Positions 9,096 through 18,094 of a stretch of 64,000 nucleotides of DNA are shown here, one piece after another. The number at the start of each line of letters is the position of its first letter. The stretch's first letter is position 1. The stretch comes from Saprospiraceae bacterium (GTDB taxonomy: Bacteria > Bacteroidota > Bacteroidia > Chitinophagales > Saprospiraceae), in the NCBI GenBank assembly GCA_016720635.1, contig JADKKF010000024.1, positions 186,001 through 250,000 of the forward strand, given 5' to 3'. A program made the position numbers and the translations under genes. Under the pieces are notes generated by a model. It ran no database searches, was not told the DNA's origin, and saw nothing but the letters and a program-made list of their open reading frames with translations.

Positions 9096-10406
9096 TTATC
9101 CAACAAAGGTGCCATATAAATCGTGCTCCTCAGCTTCTGTAATTTTTATATCGGCAAAATCGCCTACCCGCGAATAATGTTCTCCAGCATTTATCAACAC
9201 CTCATTGTCCACCTCTGGCGAATCGAATTCTGTCCTACCGTAGTAATAGCCACCCTCTTTTCGATCTATCAAAACTTTAAATACTTTCCCAATCTTGGTT
9301 TGATTTTTTTCCAAAGAAATTCCCTCTTGCAGAGACATGATGGCTGCGGCTCTTTCTTCTTTTATTTCCTCTGGGACATCATCTTCCATTGCATGTGCAC
9401 TGGTGTCTTCTTCGTGCGAATACTTGAATACACCCACCCTATCTAAACGCATTTCTCTGACGAAATCCATCAATTCTTGGAATTCTTCCTCCGTTTCTCC
9501 TGGAAATCCAACTAAAAACGTCGTCCTTATCGCTATCCCTGGCACCTTTTCTCTTATGGTCTTTACTAGAGTTTCCGTCTCCTTTTTAGTAATTTGTCTT
9601 TTCATCCTAAATAACACGGAGTCGCTCGCATGTTGCAAGGGTATATCCAGATATTTACACACTTTTGGGTAGTCATTGATGGCATCCAATACATCCATTG
9701 GAAACTTATGCGGATAGGCATAATGAAGTCGAATCCACACCAGCCCCTCTACGGATGACAACTCTTTCAGCAAATCAGCCAACGCCCTTTTTTTGTACAA
9801 ATCCAACCCATAATAAGTCAATTCTTGGGCAATCAACATGACCTCTTTCACTCCTAATCCAACCAAATGCTTGGCTTCTTTCGCGATATCTTCGATGGTT
9901 CGAGATACGTGCCCGCCCCGCATCAATGGAATCGCGCAAAAAGAACATGTTCGGTTACAGCCCTCCGCAATCTTGATATAAGCATAGTGCATCGGCGTCG
10001 TAGGGATCCGCTCTCCTATCAATTCGTGCTTGTAATCCGCATTGAGTTTCGCCAAGAGGCTTGGAAGCTCCATCGTCCCGAAAAATGCATCTACCTCTGG
10101 GATTTCAACCTCGAGTGCGTCTTTGTAGCGCTGCGACAAACATCCCGTCACATAAAGCTTGTCCAGTTTGCCTTTTTTCTTTAGTTTTGCGTATTGCAGG
10201 ATGGTATCGATGGATTCTTGTTTAGCTAGATCTATAAATCCACAAGTATTGACGATCACAGTATCCGTTTTTTTACTGGATTCGTGATGAACTTCTATGT
10301 CATTGGCTTTCAATTGCGTGATGATATTTTCTGAATCGACCAGATTCTTGGAGCACCCTAAAGTAATGACATTGACATTATTTTTCTTTATTCCCTTCGT
10401 TTTCAA
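9096..10406 (-). CDS. rimO: Ribosomal protein uS12 methylthiotransferase
   Basis: A 436-residue radical SAM enzyme that adds a methylthio group to an aspartate of ribosomal protein S12. The N-terminal domain carries three cluster cysteines: C18 in TLGCSKN, C55 in VNTCGF and C89 in VTGCLSQR. The radical SAM motif is CNRTCSFC at 150-157. The C-terminus is a TRAM domain. TLGCSKNLVDSE near the start favours RimO over MiaB. It precedes nuoG on the same strand with 110 bp between them. Its start is 58 bp from the plus-strand barrel gene. Confidence 0.94.
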   Translation of the reverse strand: MKTKGIKKNNVNVITLGCSKNLVDSENIITQLKANDIEVHHESSKKTDTVIVNTCGFIDLAKQESIDTILQYAKLKKKGKLDKLYVTGCLSQRYKDALEVEIPEVDAFFGTMELPSLLAKLNADYKHELIGERIPTTPMHYAYIKIAEGCNRTCSFCAIPLMRGGHVSRTIEDIAKEAKHLVGLGVKEVMLIAQELTYYGLDLYKKRALADLLKELSSVEGLVWIRLHYAYPHKFPMDVLDAINDYPKVCKYLDIPLQHASDSVLFRMKRQITKKETETLVKTIREKVPGIAIRTTFLVGFPGETEEEFQELMDFVREMRLDRVGVFKYSHEEDTSAHAMEDDVPEEIKEERAAAIMSLQEGISLEKNQTKIGKVFKVLIDRKEGGYYYGRTEFDSPEVDNEVLINAGEHYSRVGDFADIKITEAEEHDLYGTFVG

Positions 10407-10464
10407 TACTTTTACGGCAATTTGAGTGTTATAAAAATCGTTTAATATCTAAATTCGGATACAA

Positions 10465-11215
10465 ATGTCTAAAGAAATGGAATCATTTACAAATATGATC
10501 TACAAAGTCATCTTCTCCTCCTTGCTTATATTGTTATTTTTACCACAAAATGGTAAGGCTCAAGTAGGTCTGAATGGCTATTACACCTCCCTGAGCGAAT
10601 CCGACTGGGAGTCTTTACTACCCGATAACACTACTTGGCCATTGGACGAAATATCTGGGTTCGAATACGGCATAGACGGGTATTTTAGGCTTAAAGATTT
10701 GCGCATAGAGTTTTTTCCTGAGCTGCGTTACGGCCAGTTTTCATTAAAAAATAAAACCACCGACGAAAAAGCGAACAATTGCAAAATACGGAATTTATTT
10801 TCAAACTCGGTTCTATCTATTCAACATGGAAGGGGACTGCAATTGTCCTACTTTTTCCAAAAAAGACCCATTTTTCCACAAGGGATTTTTCGTATCTGTC
10901 ACCCCTGGTTATAGCATTTTAGATCTTCCCACACTCAAAAGCACCCTGAATAAGCCGCCCAAATCAGGCTCTTTCTTGCTTGGATTTGGCGCTGGTTTGG
11001 ACATCGGTATCTCCGATCTCATCACTTTGACACCATCCATCAATTACTATTATCACTTCCAGCACAAGTGGCAAAATCTCGCTAAAATGGTTCAACCCGA
11101 GCCACATAGCGATGATACCGTTGAGAACTCATCGACCGTAGGCGCTTTTTCGCTAGGTCTGAGACTTGGTTTCCGCTTCGATTACAAAGCCCCATTTGGC
11201 GGCAGACGGAGGTAA
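10465..11215 (+). pseudogene. Outer-membrane beta-barrel protein, broken by one frameshift
   Basis: Two overlapping frames together make one protein. The first begins MSKEMESFTNMIYKVIF at 10465 (a better start may be ATG 10495, which opens a signal peptide ending in GKAQ). It then gives barrel-like strands up to about LRYGQFSLKNK. From roughly 10770 the reading passes to the next frame (AKYGIYFQTRFYLFNMEG), which runs on through GFFVSVTPGY and ends FSLGLRLGFRFDYKAPFGGRRR at 11215. The switch lies among short A-runs, so either a real one-base indel or a sequencing error is possible. No family was recognised beyond a small outer-membrane barrel. A GC-rich 3' element follows at 11253. Confidence 0.65.
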
Positions 11216-11252
11216 TCAACCTAGCATCATCCTTAAAATAATTATGTTATTT

Positions 11253-11366
11253 AGGGCGTCCCCCTCCTCGCCCCGCTGGCGAGATCGGGTCGCGGCCTTC
11301 ACGGGTTCCGTCTCTTCGTGACCCTGCTACCGCAGGCCGTTTCGGTCGCTGACGCGCTGGGATTTC
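11253..11366 (+). repeat. GC-rich 3'-end element, copy A
   Basis: Starts TTAGGGCGTCCCCCTCC, 37 nt after the barrel gene, and ends GACGCGCTGGGATTT. Inside are hairpins CTCGCC/GGCGAG (11267-11283) and CCTGC/GCAGG (11323-11336). It shares GGCGAGATCGGGTCG with copy C and CGTTTCGGT (11339-11347) with copies C and E. It is much richer in G+C than the flanking DNA. Confidence 0.75.
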
Positions 11367-11712
11367 CCAAAAAAATCTCCTTATGGGAGACTATCAACAT
11401 ATTTTTATTTTTCATATTGGTTATATTTCGGTATATAAGTTTTTATACCAGCGATACTTAAGCATAAAGATTAGGTTATATTTGTTAAAGTTTTTATTTC
11501 CGAGTGGAATTGCGATACAGATTTGATTTATTTGGCAAATACGCCGTAACTTAGTATCATATTTTGAATAATACATAGTTTACTTAGAGATTAATACAAT
11601 GACCTAACGAAATTCGGCCGTACTCGTCATGCCCTCTTGTCTGCTCTCTACACCTATTGCTATGTCAGAATATGCATAATTTTATTTATTCTATTAATTA
11701 AAATTTTTTATT
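11367..11712. other. AT-rich non-coding stretch
   Basis: I find no gene here. A small hairpin (TCTCC/GGGAGA) lies just after copy A. The rest is AT-rich and presumably holds the promoter and leader of the next gene, but I see no clear TTTG/TAnnTTTG pair. Confidence 0.5.
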
Positions 11713-14700
11713 ATGACAACTATTTTCAATTTCCCTTTTTTTGGATTATTTCCATTTTCGCTATCAGCTCAAAGCAGCGAAATAGCAAAATTTCGAACCA
11801 GTTCTGACTGCATTCAAGATATAACTTTTATTCCATTTAGTGATCAATTAGTAATTCATCAATGGCTTATAACTCTTCCCGATGGAACTATTTTAGAAAG
11901 TACGGCTTATCTACCACAGTTTACATTACTCAAACTGGATGGTATTCAGTTAGACATAATATTACTTTTCCAAATGGTACCACGGGATATTATCAGTCTA
12001 AAGAATTTCTTTGAAATGAATGTCCTACTGGTTTACGTGAACTTCCTCCTGGCACATCAATTACTAAATTTATTGGGTCGTCCCAAGCTAATATTACTAA
12101 TACCACCCTTTGGTCTCAAACGCAAGCTCAACAGCCAGTGCTTGGGTTTGTGTTTGGCACAACCTTCCATGTCTATGGGCAATTGACCATTGACCAAAGT
12201 ATAGATTTTTGGAATTGTAATTTCATCATGCATCCAGGCTCCAAAATATTGATTGATGATTTTTTATTTGTAACATTTATAAACTGCAACATTCAAGGTT
12301 GTGAGAAAATGTGGAAAGGAATTTACGTAAATCAAACTAGTGTAAATTTAGCTTTTAAAGTAAATAATTCTATTCAGGATGCAGAGTTTGGCATCAAAGT
12401 ATATGAGACCTCTTCCGGTATAAAAATTGGAAGGTTGACTGTTAATAACGTCGCTTTTCTTAATAATTATACAGGCTTAAGCATGGAATTTGATAAACCA
12501 ACTATTGCAAGATTTTATTCTGTTCCACAAAATAACCTCTTCAAAAGTAATCGAAGCCTATTGGCGCCATATCCAGGGCAGCCAAATTACGGTGAGATAG
12601 CTTTTGCGGGTATTAAATTAGATGATATCAGCTGGTTTAATTTACATCCACCTTCAAATTTAAATCTTATCTTTGGCACGAAGAATGTATTCGATAGCAT
12701 TCAGAATGGAATACTTGCAAAGAAAACAAATTTGATGGTTGGAAATGCCCTCTTTACCAAAATGTTAGGTACGTCCTATAATCACAATATTCAACTACCG
12801 AAAGGCAAAGGAATCTTTTGTGATAGTAGCTATTTTGCTGATGTTGCTGATATTACTGTCAACTCCGCGGATGTGGGAGTCTTGTTCGAAAGAAGTAGCT
12901 TGGCTGAAGTAACTGTCAAAGGTTCTCAGATAACTGCTACTACTGGAGTTCGTTTGATCTCTTCTACTGATGCGTCATATACAATCGATAGCAACAGGAT
13001 CAATTCAAAACCAAATTGCATCTACGGTTTGAATTCGATTGGTCGGGGGCAACTATTCATACGAAACAATGAGCTAACCTCTTCATCTCCTGCTCTAATT
13101 GATGCTTTTGGTTTGAATGGAGGATGTATTCATTTTAACCAAGATCCTTTGGTGGTAAAAGGTGCCATCAATCAAAACCAGATTTCGCCAGGTACCAATG
13201 TAGGAGGTATCGTTCTAAATGGGGTAAATGGATCCAAATTTTCAGTCCAATCAAATAGTATTGATGGTAACCAAAATTTAATGGGCATAGGATTGTATGG
13301 CACTAGTGGAATTAGACTCTATGAGAACACCATTAATACCAATACCCTGTTTGATGAAGATAGACCATCAATGGGTATCTTTTTGGAAAGCAGCCCAAAT
13401 AATTTGTTTTGTTGCAATTATATCAATGGCTATCAACGCAGCATTTGGTCTAATTTTGTAAATATGGATACAAAACTTAGAACATCCCATATAAGCAATG
13501 CTCAGTATGGTCTTTGGCTAGAACAAGGCAGTTATATCTCACCGCAAAAATGGACAAACAACAGGTGGTCTCAAGGTACTTTTAGTGGCCTAGGGGCTTA
13601 TAATCAGAATTCTAATTCTAATTCGGTAAATATGTCAAAATTTACGGTTCAGACCAATACTTGGCCCCTAATGCCGAGCAACGGCAATGCTGCGGGTGTT
13701 GATGCTTGGGTTGAAAAGGATTTGAATACCATAAATAATTGTTACTCAGATGTAGTTTGCAACTTTGAGTCAACCACCAAAATTTGGGGAAGAAGGCAAT
13801 GAATATACCTATTCAGATCAAATACAATTAAGCGGAGACTACGGTAACATTCCACACAAAAATGGATATATTTATTTTGGAAAAAATATATGCTCAGGAA
13901 AATAAAGGATGCAACAGTAGAAACACTCAATAAAAGCGAGGTTATTTCATTTAAAAATGCAACCAAAGACGGACCTTTGGATCAAATCGTAAACATCGAA
14001 ACAGCGTTAACAAATAATCATCCAGAAGAAGATCCTGCATACCAGAACATTCGTCAAAAAATCGATACCATAACTAGTATAAGGGCAAATCTAAAGGTTC
14101 TTTACAATAGTCTTGAGAACAAATATTTTGCGATCTTGGACTCTTTGACTTTGGTTAATGCCATCGAGGGATTGGGTGAACGCTTGGATTTAGAATACCA
14201 AGGTTTCAGCATTCTTATAAATGGATTCACTAAAACAAGGATGAGCACACTCAATGCATTTGCAGCTGAATTATCAAGCATTGTACCCAGCAGTCAAGAG
14301 CTTATCCAAGACAAACAATTCAACAATCTTGTCATAGAGGGCATGAAAAAGCAATTTAATAATTGGACACCAGCTCAATTTGATCAACTTATCGCTATAG
14401 GAAATCTTTGTCCTTTGGACTATGGCAATGCTGTCTATTGGGCTAGAAACATGGCACTTATACAGAACCAAAACTTGGTATTCGATGATCATTGTCAGAC
14501 GATCGAAGAAAACCTTGAAAAGCGAGACATCACCCAAAACATGGGTTCTGAGCTAAAAATATTTCCAAACCCATCTATTGGAATATATAATATCAATGGA
14601 TTAGAAGTAGGATCTACGCTATCGATCTACAATGCTTTAGGGCAGATGATTAAAATGCAGCAAATAAATTCTACAAGCGAAAGATTGGATATCAGCCAAT

Positions 14701-14777
14701 CGCCTCATGGATTATATTTACTGAAAATATCAGGAAATAGTACGGATAAAACGTATAGACTCTTAGTTCAAGATTAA
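11713..14777 (+). pseudogene. T9SS-secreted beta-helix protein, multiply disrupted
   Basis: This is one gene read in pieces. Frame 1 from ATG 11713 gives a short signal-like N-terminus (FSLSAQ) and a PKD-like stretch. Near 11925 sense shifts to frame 0, reading VYITQTGWYSVRHNITFPNG. That frame meets a TGA at 12012-12014 and then runs openly through a long right-handed beta-helix-like region with many short Asn/Gly-rich turns, up to about 13770. Frame 1 then reads KFGEEGNEYTYSDQIQLSG to a stop at 13903. Frame 0 resumes from about 13890 to the end. The last 80 residues (IFPNPSIGIYNI...LYLLKISG) are an intact type A T9SS sorting domain. Three frameshifts plus a nonsense codon make real decay more likely than one sequencing slip. 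A strong terminator follows. Confidence 0.7.
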
Positions 14778-14786
14778 ACTATATCA

Positions 14787-14820
14787 AATAAAGCAGGGAA
14801 CAAATGCTCCCTGCTTTATT
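14787..14820 (+). terminator. Hairpin terminator after the beta-helix gene
   Basis: A perfect 13-bp stem, AATAAAGCAGGGA pairing with TCCCTGCTTTATT, has an 8-nt loop. It starts 9 nt after the stop codon, and its right arm ends 20 nt before the next gene. The A- and T-rich stem base would suit termination. Confidence 0.75.
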
Positions 14821-14840
14821 AACAATTTCAATTATTTATT

Positions 14841-16349
14841 ATGGTTAAAAACTTTTGTTATACTCTAATTCTTAGCATTTGTTTTGCAGCACCTTGTTTT
14901 TCGCAAAAATATGATAATATTTGGCTTTTAGGCAAGAGGGGAGTAAATCCCTTTCCAGATATCGGCAATACTTTTCTTCAATTTCCATTAGACACGAGTA
15001 CTTTTCAAAAGGACCCAATGGGCAGAGCTGACACCGACTTTACTAATATAGCCATATGTAATGAAGAAGGAGCCTTGCAGTTCTATACAGATGGGCTATT
15101 TCTATACAATAAATTGCATCAGAAAATGGCTGGGACGGATAGCCTTACACACGGTAAATTGGCATATTTTGATACTCCTCAAAAAATAGTTGTGCTTCCA
15201 AAACCAAACCATAAAAGCAAATACATTATCTTTCATGAGTGTGCACAAACATTGAGTCTGCCTAACGTCCTTTATGTATATTCTCTTGATTTGAGAATGA
15301 CAGAAGTCGATATGCTTCAAAATGAAGGCCTTGGAAAAATTAATATTAAAGAAAAGAAAATTATAGAAGATACTTTGGCAATAGGCCATTTGACTGCTGT
15401 TAAACACGCTAATGGAAGAGATTGGTGGGTTCTTATTCCCAAATTTCTTAATCCATCAGATTTTAAGTTGCTATTAATAACTCCTGATAGTATTCATATT
15501 TTTAATAGGAGTACATTTAAGAATAGATTTTATATAGATTTAGGACAATCATTATTTTCTCCAGATGGAACCTCTTATGCCACCATTACTTTTTATGGAC
15601 TAAGTCCTAATTATACTGTCTTTTTAGATCTCTATTCCTTTGACCGCTGCAGTGGTGAGTTGACTTGGAGAGGGCAGGATATATACCAGGGGCTTTACCC
15701 AGCCTGCGGTGTTGCGTTTTCTCCCGATAGCAAATTATTATATCTATCCCTAGGAAGAAAATTGATGCAGTACGATATGAGTCAAGAACAATACCAATCT
15801 ACACGGATGGAGATTGACACCTTCGATGGATTCCATGATCCCATACATACTACATTTTTTATGCTCCAAAATGCTCCCGATGGCAAAATATATATGAGCG
15901 CAACCAACACAGTCCGATATTTACACGTAATCAACGATCCCAATATCCGAGGTAAGGGATGCAACTTTAAGCAACATTCCTTAAAGCTGCCTGTTCACAA
16001 TAATTTTGGTGTCCCCAACTATCCCAACTATCGCCTCGGCCCATTGAAGGGAAGTCCTTGCGACACTCTGCCCGTAGTTAGTACCGACACCGAAGGTGAG
16101 ATCCCTCTCTCCCTCAGCCCCAATCCCGTCACCAACGAGCTCCAGATTGGCTATGACCTGCGAGGTGATTACCAGCACAGTGTAGCGGAGGTATGGGATA
16201 TGCAGGGGCGGCTCATGGTGCGACAGCCCTTGGATGCTTATCAGAATCGGACGAGCCTCTCGACCCGAGACTGGTTGCCAGGCATCTATGCCGTGCGCAT
16301 CGTTCAGTATGGTCGCGTATTGGCTTGTGACAAAGTTGTGAAGCAGTAG
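14841..16349 (+). CDS. T9SS type A sorting-domain protein (beta-propeller-like)
   Basis: A 502-residue secreted protein. The signal peptide is MVKNFCYTLILSICFAAPCFSQ. The mature part begins KYDNIWLLG and has repeated blade-like stretches such as LFSPDGTSYATITF and VAFSPDSKLLYLSLG, suggesting a PD40/WD40-like propeller. The C-terminal 80 residues (LSLSPNPVTNELQIGYDL to VVKQ) are a type A sorting domain for outer-membrane translocation and surface attachment by T9SS. From about 16005 the DNA becomes clearly richer in G+C than the first four fifths of the gene, so the sorting domain may have a different origin. Substrate and role are unknown. Confidence 0.8.
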   Translation: MVKNFCYTLILSICFAAPCFSQKYDNIWLLGKRGVNPFPDIGNTFLQFPLDTSTFQKDPMGRADTDFTNIAICNEEGALQFYTDGLFLYNKLHQKMAGTDSLTHGKLAYFDTPQKIVVLPKPNHKSKYIIFHECAQTLSLPNVLYVYSLDLRMTEVDMLQNEGLGKINIKEKKIIEDTLAIGHLTAVKHANGRDWWVLIPKFLNPSDFKLLLITPDSIHIFNRSTFKNRFYIDLGQSLFSPDGTSYATITFYGLSPNYTVFLDLYSFDRCSGELTWRGQDIYQGLYPACGVAFSPDSKLLYLSLGRKLMQYDMSQEQYQSTRMEIDTFDGFHDPIHTTFFMLQNAPDGKIYMSATNTVRYLHVINDPNIRGKGCNFKQHSLKLPVHNNFGVPNYPNYRLGPLKGSPCDTLPVVSTDTEGEIPLSLSPNPVTNELQIGYDLRGDYQHSVAEVWDMQGRLMVRQPLDAYQNRTSLSTRDWLPGIYAVRIVQYGRVLACDKVVKQ

Positions 16350-16437
16350 AGGGAGATGATTTTTGTTCGGCACATGTTTGAAAACTTGTGTTAGCAGGAA
16401 ATAGCTCAAACACACACGAATATTAGTACAATAGACA

Positions 16438-16558
16438 AAAATCCTAGCGCAGTAGCGCTGCGGAGGGTGGCCGTAGGCCAGACACGGCTTCGACGTGGCC
16501 GAGCGAATAGCGAGCCCGAAGCATAGCGACCCTGAGCGAAGCGAAGGGGACTGCCCAA
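16438..16558 (-). repeat. GC-rich 3'-end element, copy B
   Basis: Read on the minus strand it starts TTTTTTGGGCAGTCCCC, 15 nt after the rsmD stop, and ends GCGCTAGGATTTT. Hairpins include TGGCC/GGCCA (16468-16480) and AGCGC/GCGCT (16446-16459). It contains GCGAAGC (16536-16542), a heptamer known to form an unusually stable mini-hairpin as DNA. Confidence 0.75.
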
Positions 16559-16573
16559 AAAACAGTCAAAGAA

Positions 16574-17110
16574 TTATTGAAAGAAGCTGAAGCGGGTCTG
16601 TCCGTAAGTCTTCACTTTGACGAAACGAGGATGCTGGGAAAATTCGTGATCAGGATTGTGCTCGAGGACGAAAATGCCCTCAGGTGCCAATAAGTCGTGC
16701 TGAAATATCAGGTCAGGGATCAGCGGAATGGTCTTCAATGGGTATGGTGGCCCCGCGAAAATAAAATCGTACTGCCGGTCACACCACGGAATATACTTGA
16801 AAACGTCCATCCTAAAGACTTGGAGCGACGACTCGATGTCTAGGGTTTGGGCTAGGGTCTTGACGAATTTGACGGCTGGCAGGTGGGTGTCCACGTAAGT
16901 CGCATCGGTGCATCCTCGGGAAATGCATTCGTAACAATGATTTCCAGTGCCGCCGAAAAGATCCAACATCTTGATGGACTCAAAGTCCAGGTCGTGCTGG
17001 AGTGTATTGTACAATCCCTCTTTGGAGATGTCGGTAGTGGGTCTGGTGGGCCATTGGTCCGCGGGAGGATAAAACTTGCGCCCCCCAAATTTGCCGCTTA
17101 TGATACGCAT
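16574..17110 (-). CDS. rsmD: RsmD-family 16S rRNA (guanine-N2) methyltransferase, altered catalytic motif
   Basis: A 178-residue protein with the usual RsmD start MRIISGKFGGRKF, RPTTDISKEGLYN and the SAM-binding LDLFGGTGN. The family methylates G966 of 16S rRNA using SAM. The catalytic motif IV, normally (D/N)PP(Y/F), reads FAGPPYP: the coding triplet is GGG, so the acidic or amide residue is replaced by glycine. The motif I tail is also unusual (NHCYECISRGC). The gene is richer in G+C than its neighbours. It overlaps the DUF3822 gene by 13 bp, a common Bacteroidota pairing. Activity is uncertain. Confidence 0.85.
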   Translation of the reverse strand: MRIISGKFGGRKFYPPADQWPTRPTTDISKEGLYNTLQHDLDFESIKMLDLFGGTGNHCYECISRGCTDATYVDTHLPAVKFVKTLAQTLDIESSLQVFRMDVFKYIPWCDRQYDFIFAGPPYPLKTIPLIPDLIFQHDLLAPEGIFVLEHNPDHEFSQHPRFVKVKTYGQTRFSFFQ

Positions 17111-17952
17111 GCGATCGTAGCAAATAGGTCGGTAAAGAGATGGGATGGATCGGGGTTAAAACCGCCAAATCGACTCGACTGGATCTCTAAAAATCTAAGT
17201 TCTTTGATATAAATGCGCAAGATTTTGTAAAGTTCGGATTGGTCATTGATGACGCCATGCAAATAAATCGTAGCGTTCTTGGCGTCTATGTCCAGTTCTT
17301 TGCAGGCAAATAGCACGAAGTATAGGAAATCCGCGGCGACTTTGAATTCAAAAATATTGAAATGCTGCAGTTGGCCATCGAGGAAATAGGAAAAGTAAAA
17401 TTCATTTTTTTCGACGTGGATAAAAATATTTTTGTCGTTGTTTTCCTTGTGTATTGAACTCCAAAACTCTAATAAAAATCCATACAAACTGAGGTAATCG
17501 ACCTTATCGGAGTATGGCATTGGCTTTAAGACGTCAGCATCCACATTGAAATGCATATAAATCGAATTGTACAAAATCGGCTGCTGAACCTTGATTTGAT
17601 GGCCTGTATTGGACAAAAGGCTAGCGGAAAGAAGTCCATCTACGACTTTCTCTTCTTTGATACTAGCTGGTAAAAGCGCAAACTCTCGTGGGGTCAAAAC
17701 CACCTTGGTGAGTGGAAATGTTTGCGCATCTGCCGATATCCGAGGATAGATCTCTTCTAAATGCTGGGCAAATGTGAATCCGCTGGCAAGCTCAAATTCT
17801 TGAAATTGCATGATTTGGCGTGACATCAGGCGGAGTAACGACAATTTTCCAGGCTTTTGAATCAACAAGGTCTCCCCATTTTTCTCAAATGGGACTTGTC
17901 TGTCCAAAAACTGTGGATCACTAAAGTCCGTTGTGAGCCTGATAAATGCCAT
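17098..17952 (-). CDS. DUF3822 family protein
   Basis: A 284-residue cytoplasmic protein of unknown function. The pattern MAFIRLTTDFSDPQ..., LTPREFALLP in the middle and a C-terminal FGGFNPDPSHLFTDLFATIA fits the Bacteroidota DUF3822 family, which has an actin/ASKHA-like look and is commonly found upstream of rsmD. Here it overlaps rsmD by 13 bp, so the two are probably translated together. No signal peptide or membrane segment is visible. The AT-rich 142-bp gap upstream is likely to hold the promoter of this gene pair. Confidence 0.8.
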   Translation of the reverse strand: MAFIRLTTDFSDPQFLDRQVPFEKNGETLLIQKPGKLSLLRLMSRQIMQFQEFELASGFTFAQHLEEIYPRISADAQTFPLTKVVLTPREFALLPASIKEEKVVDGLLSASLLSNTGHQIKVQQPILYNSIYMHFNVDADVLKPMPYSDKVDYLSLYGFLLEFWSSIHKENNDKNIFIHVEKNEFYFSYFLDGQLQHFNIFEFKVAADFLYFVLFACKELDIDAKNATIYLHGVINDQSELYKILRIYIKELRFLEIQSSRFGGFNPDPSHLFTDLFATIACVS

Positions 17953-18094
17953 AAATTTAAAAATAAGCGTAAATGTACTAAATAATTGGAAAAAATGTCT
18001 TTATAGCCATAATCTAATTAATAAATTGGTAGGCAACGAGTATTTCTACCTCAAAATTCTGATAAAAAATAAATAAATATCGCTTATTTGACGG

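Noticed and set aside
9337..9672. Open frame of 111 codons antisense to rimO (and similar ones antisense to nuo genes, pyrG, yidC and others)
   Set aside because: These lie inside clearly conserved genes on the other strand and give low-complexity or unfamiliar proteins; they are shadows of the real genes.
11253..11366. GC-rich elements as insertion sequences
   Set aside because: No copy contains a transposase-like frame and none shows a clear target duplication. A small non-autonomous unit remains possible.
12138..13802. Separate gene starting with GTG at 12138
   Set aside because: The same frame is open and meaningful upstream (ITNTTLWSQTQAQQP), back to the TGA at 12012, and there is no promoter or signal peptide. 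It is the middle of the damaged gene 11713-14777.
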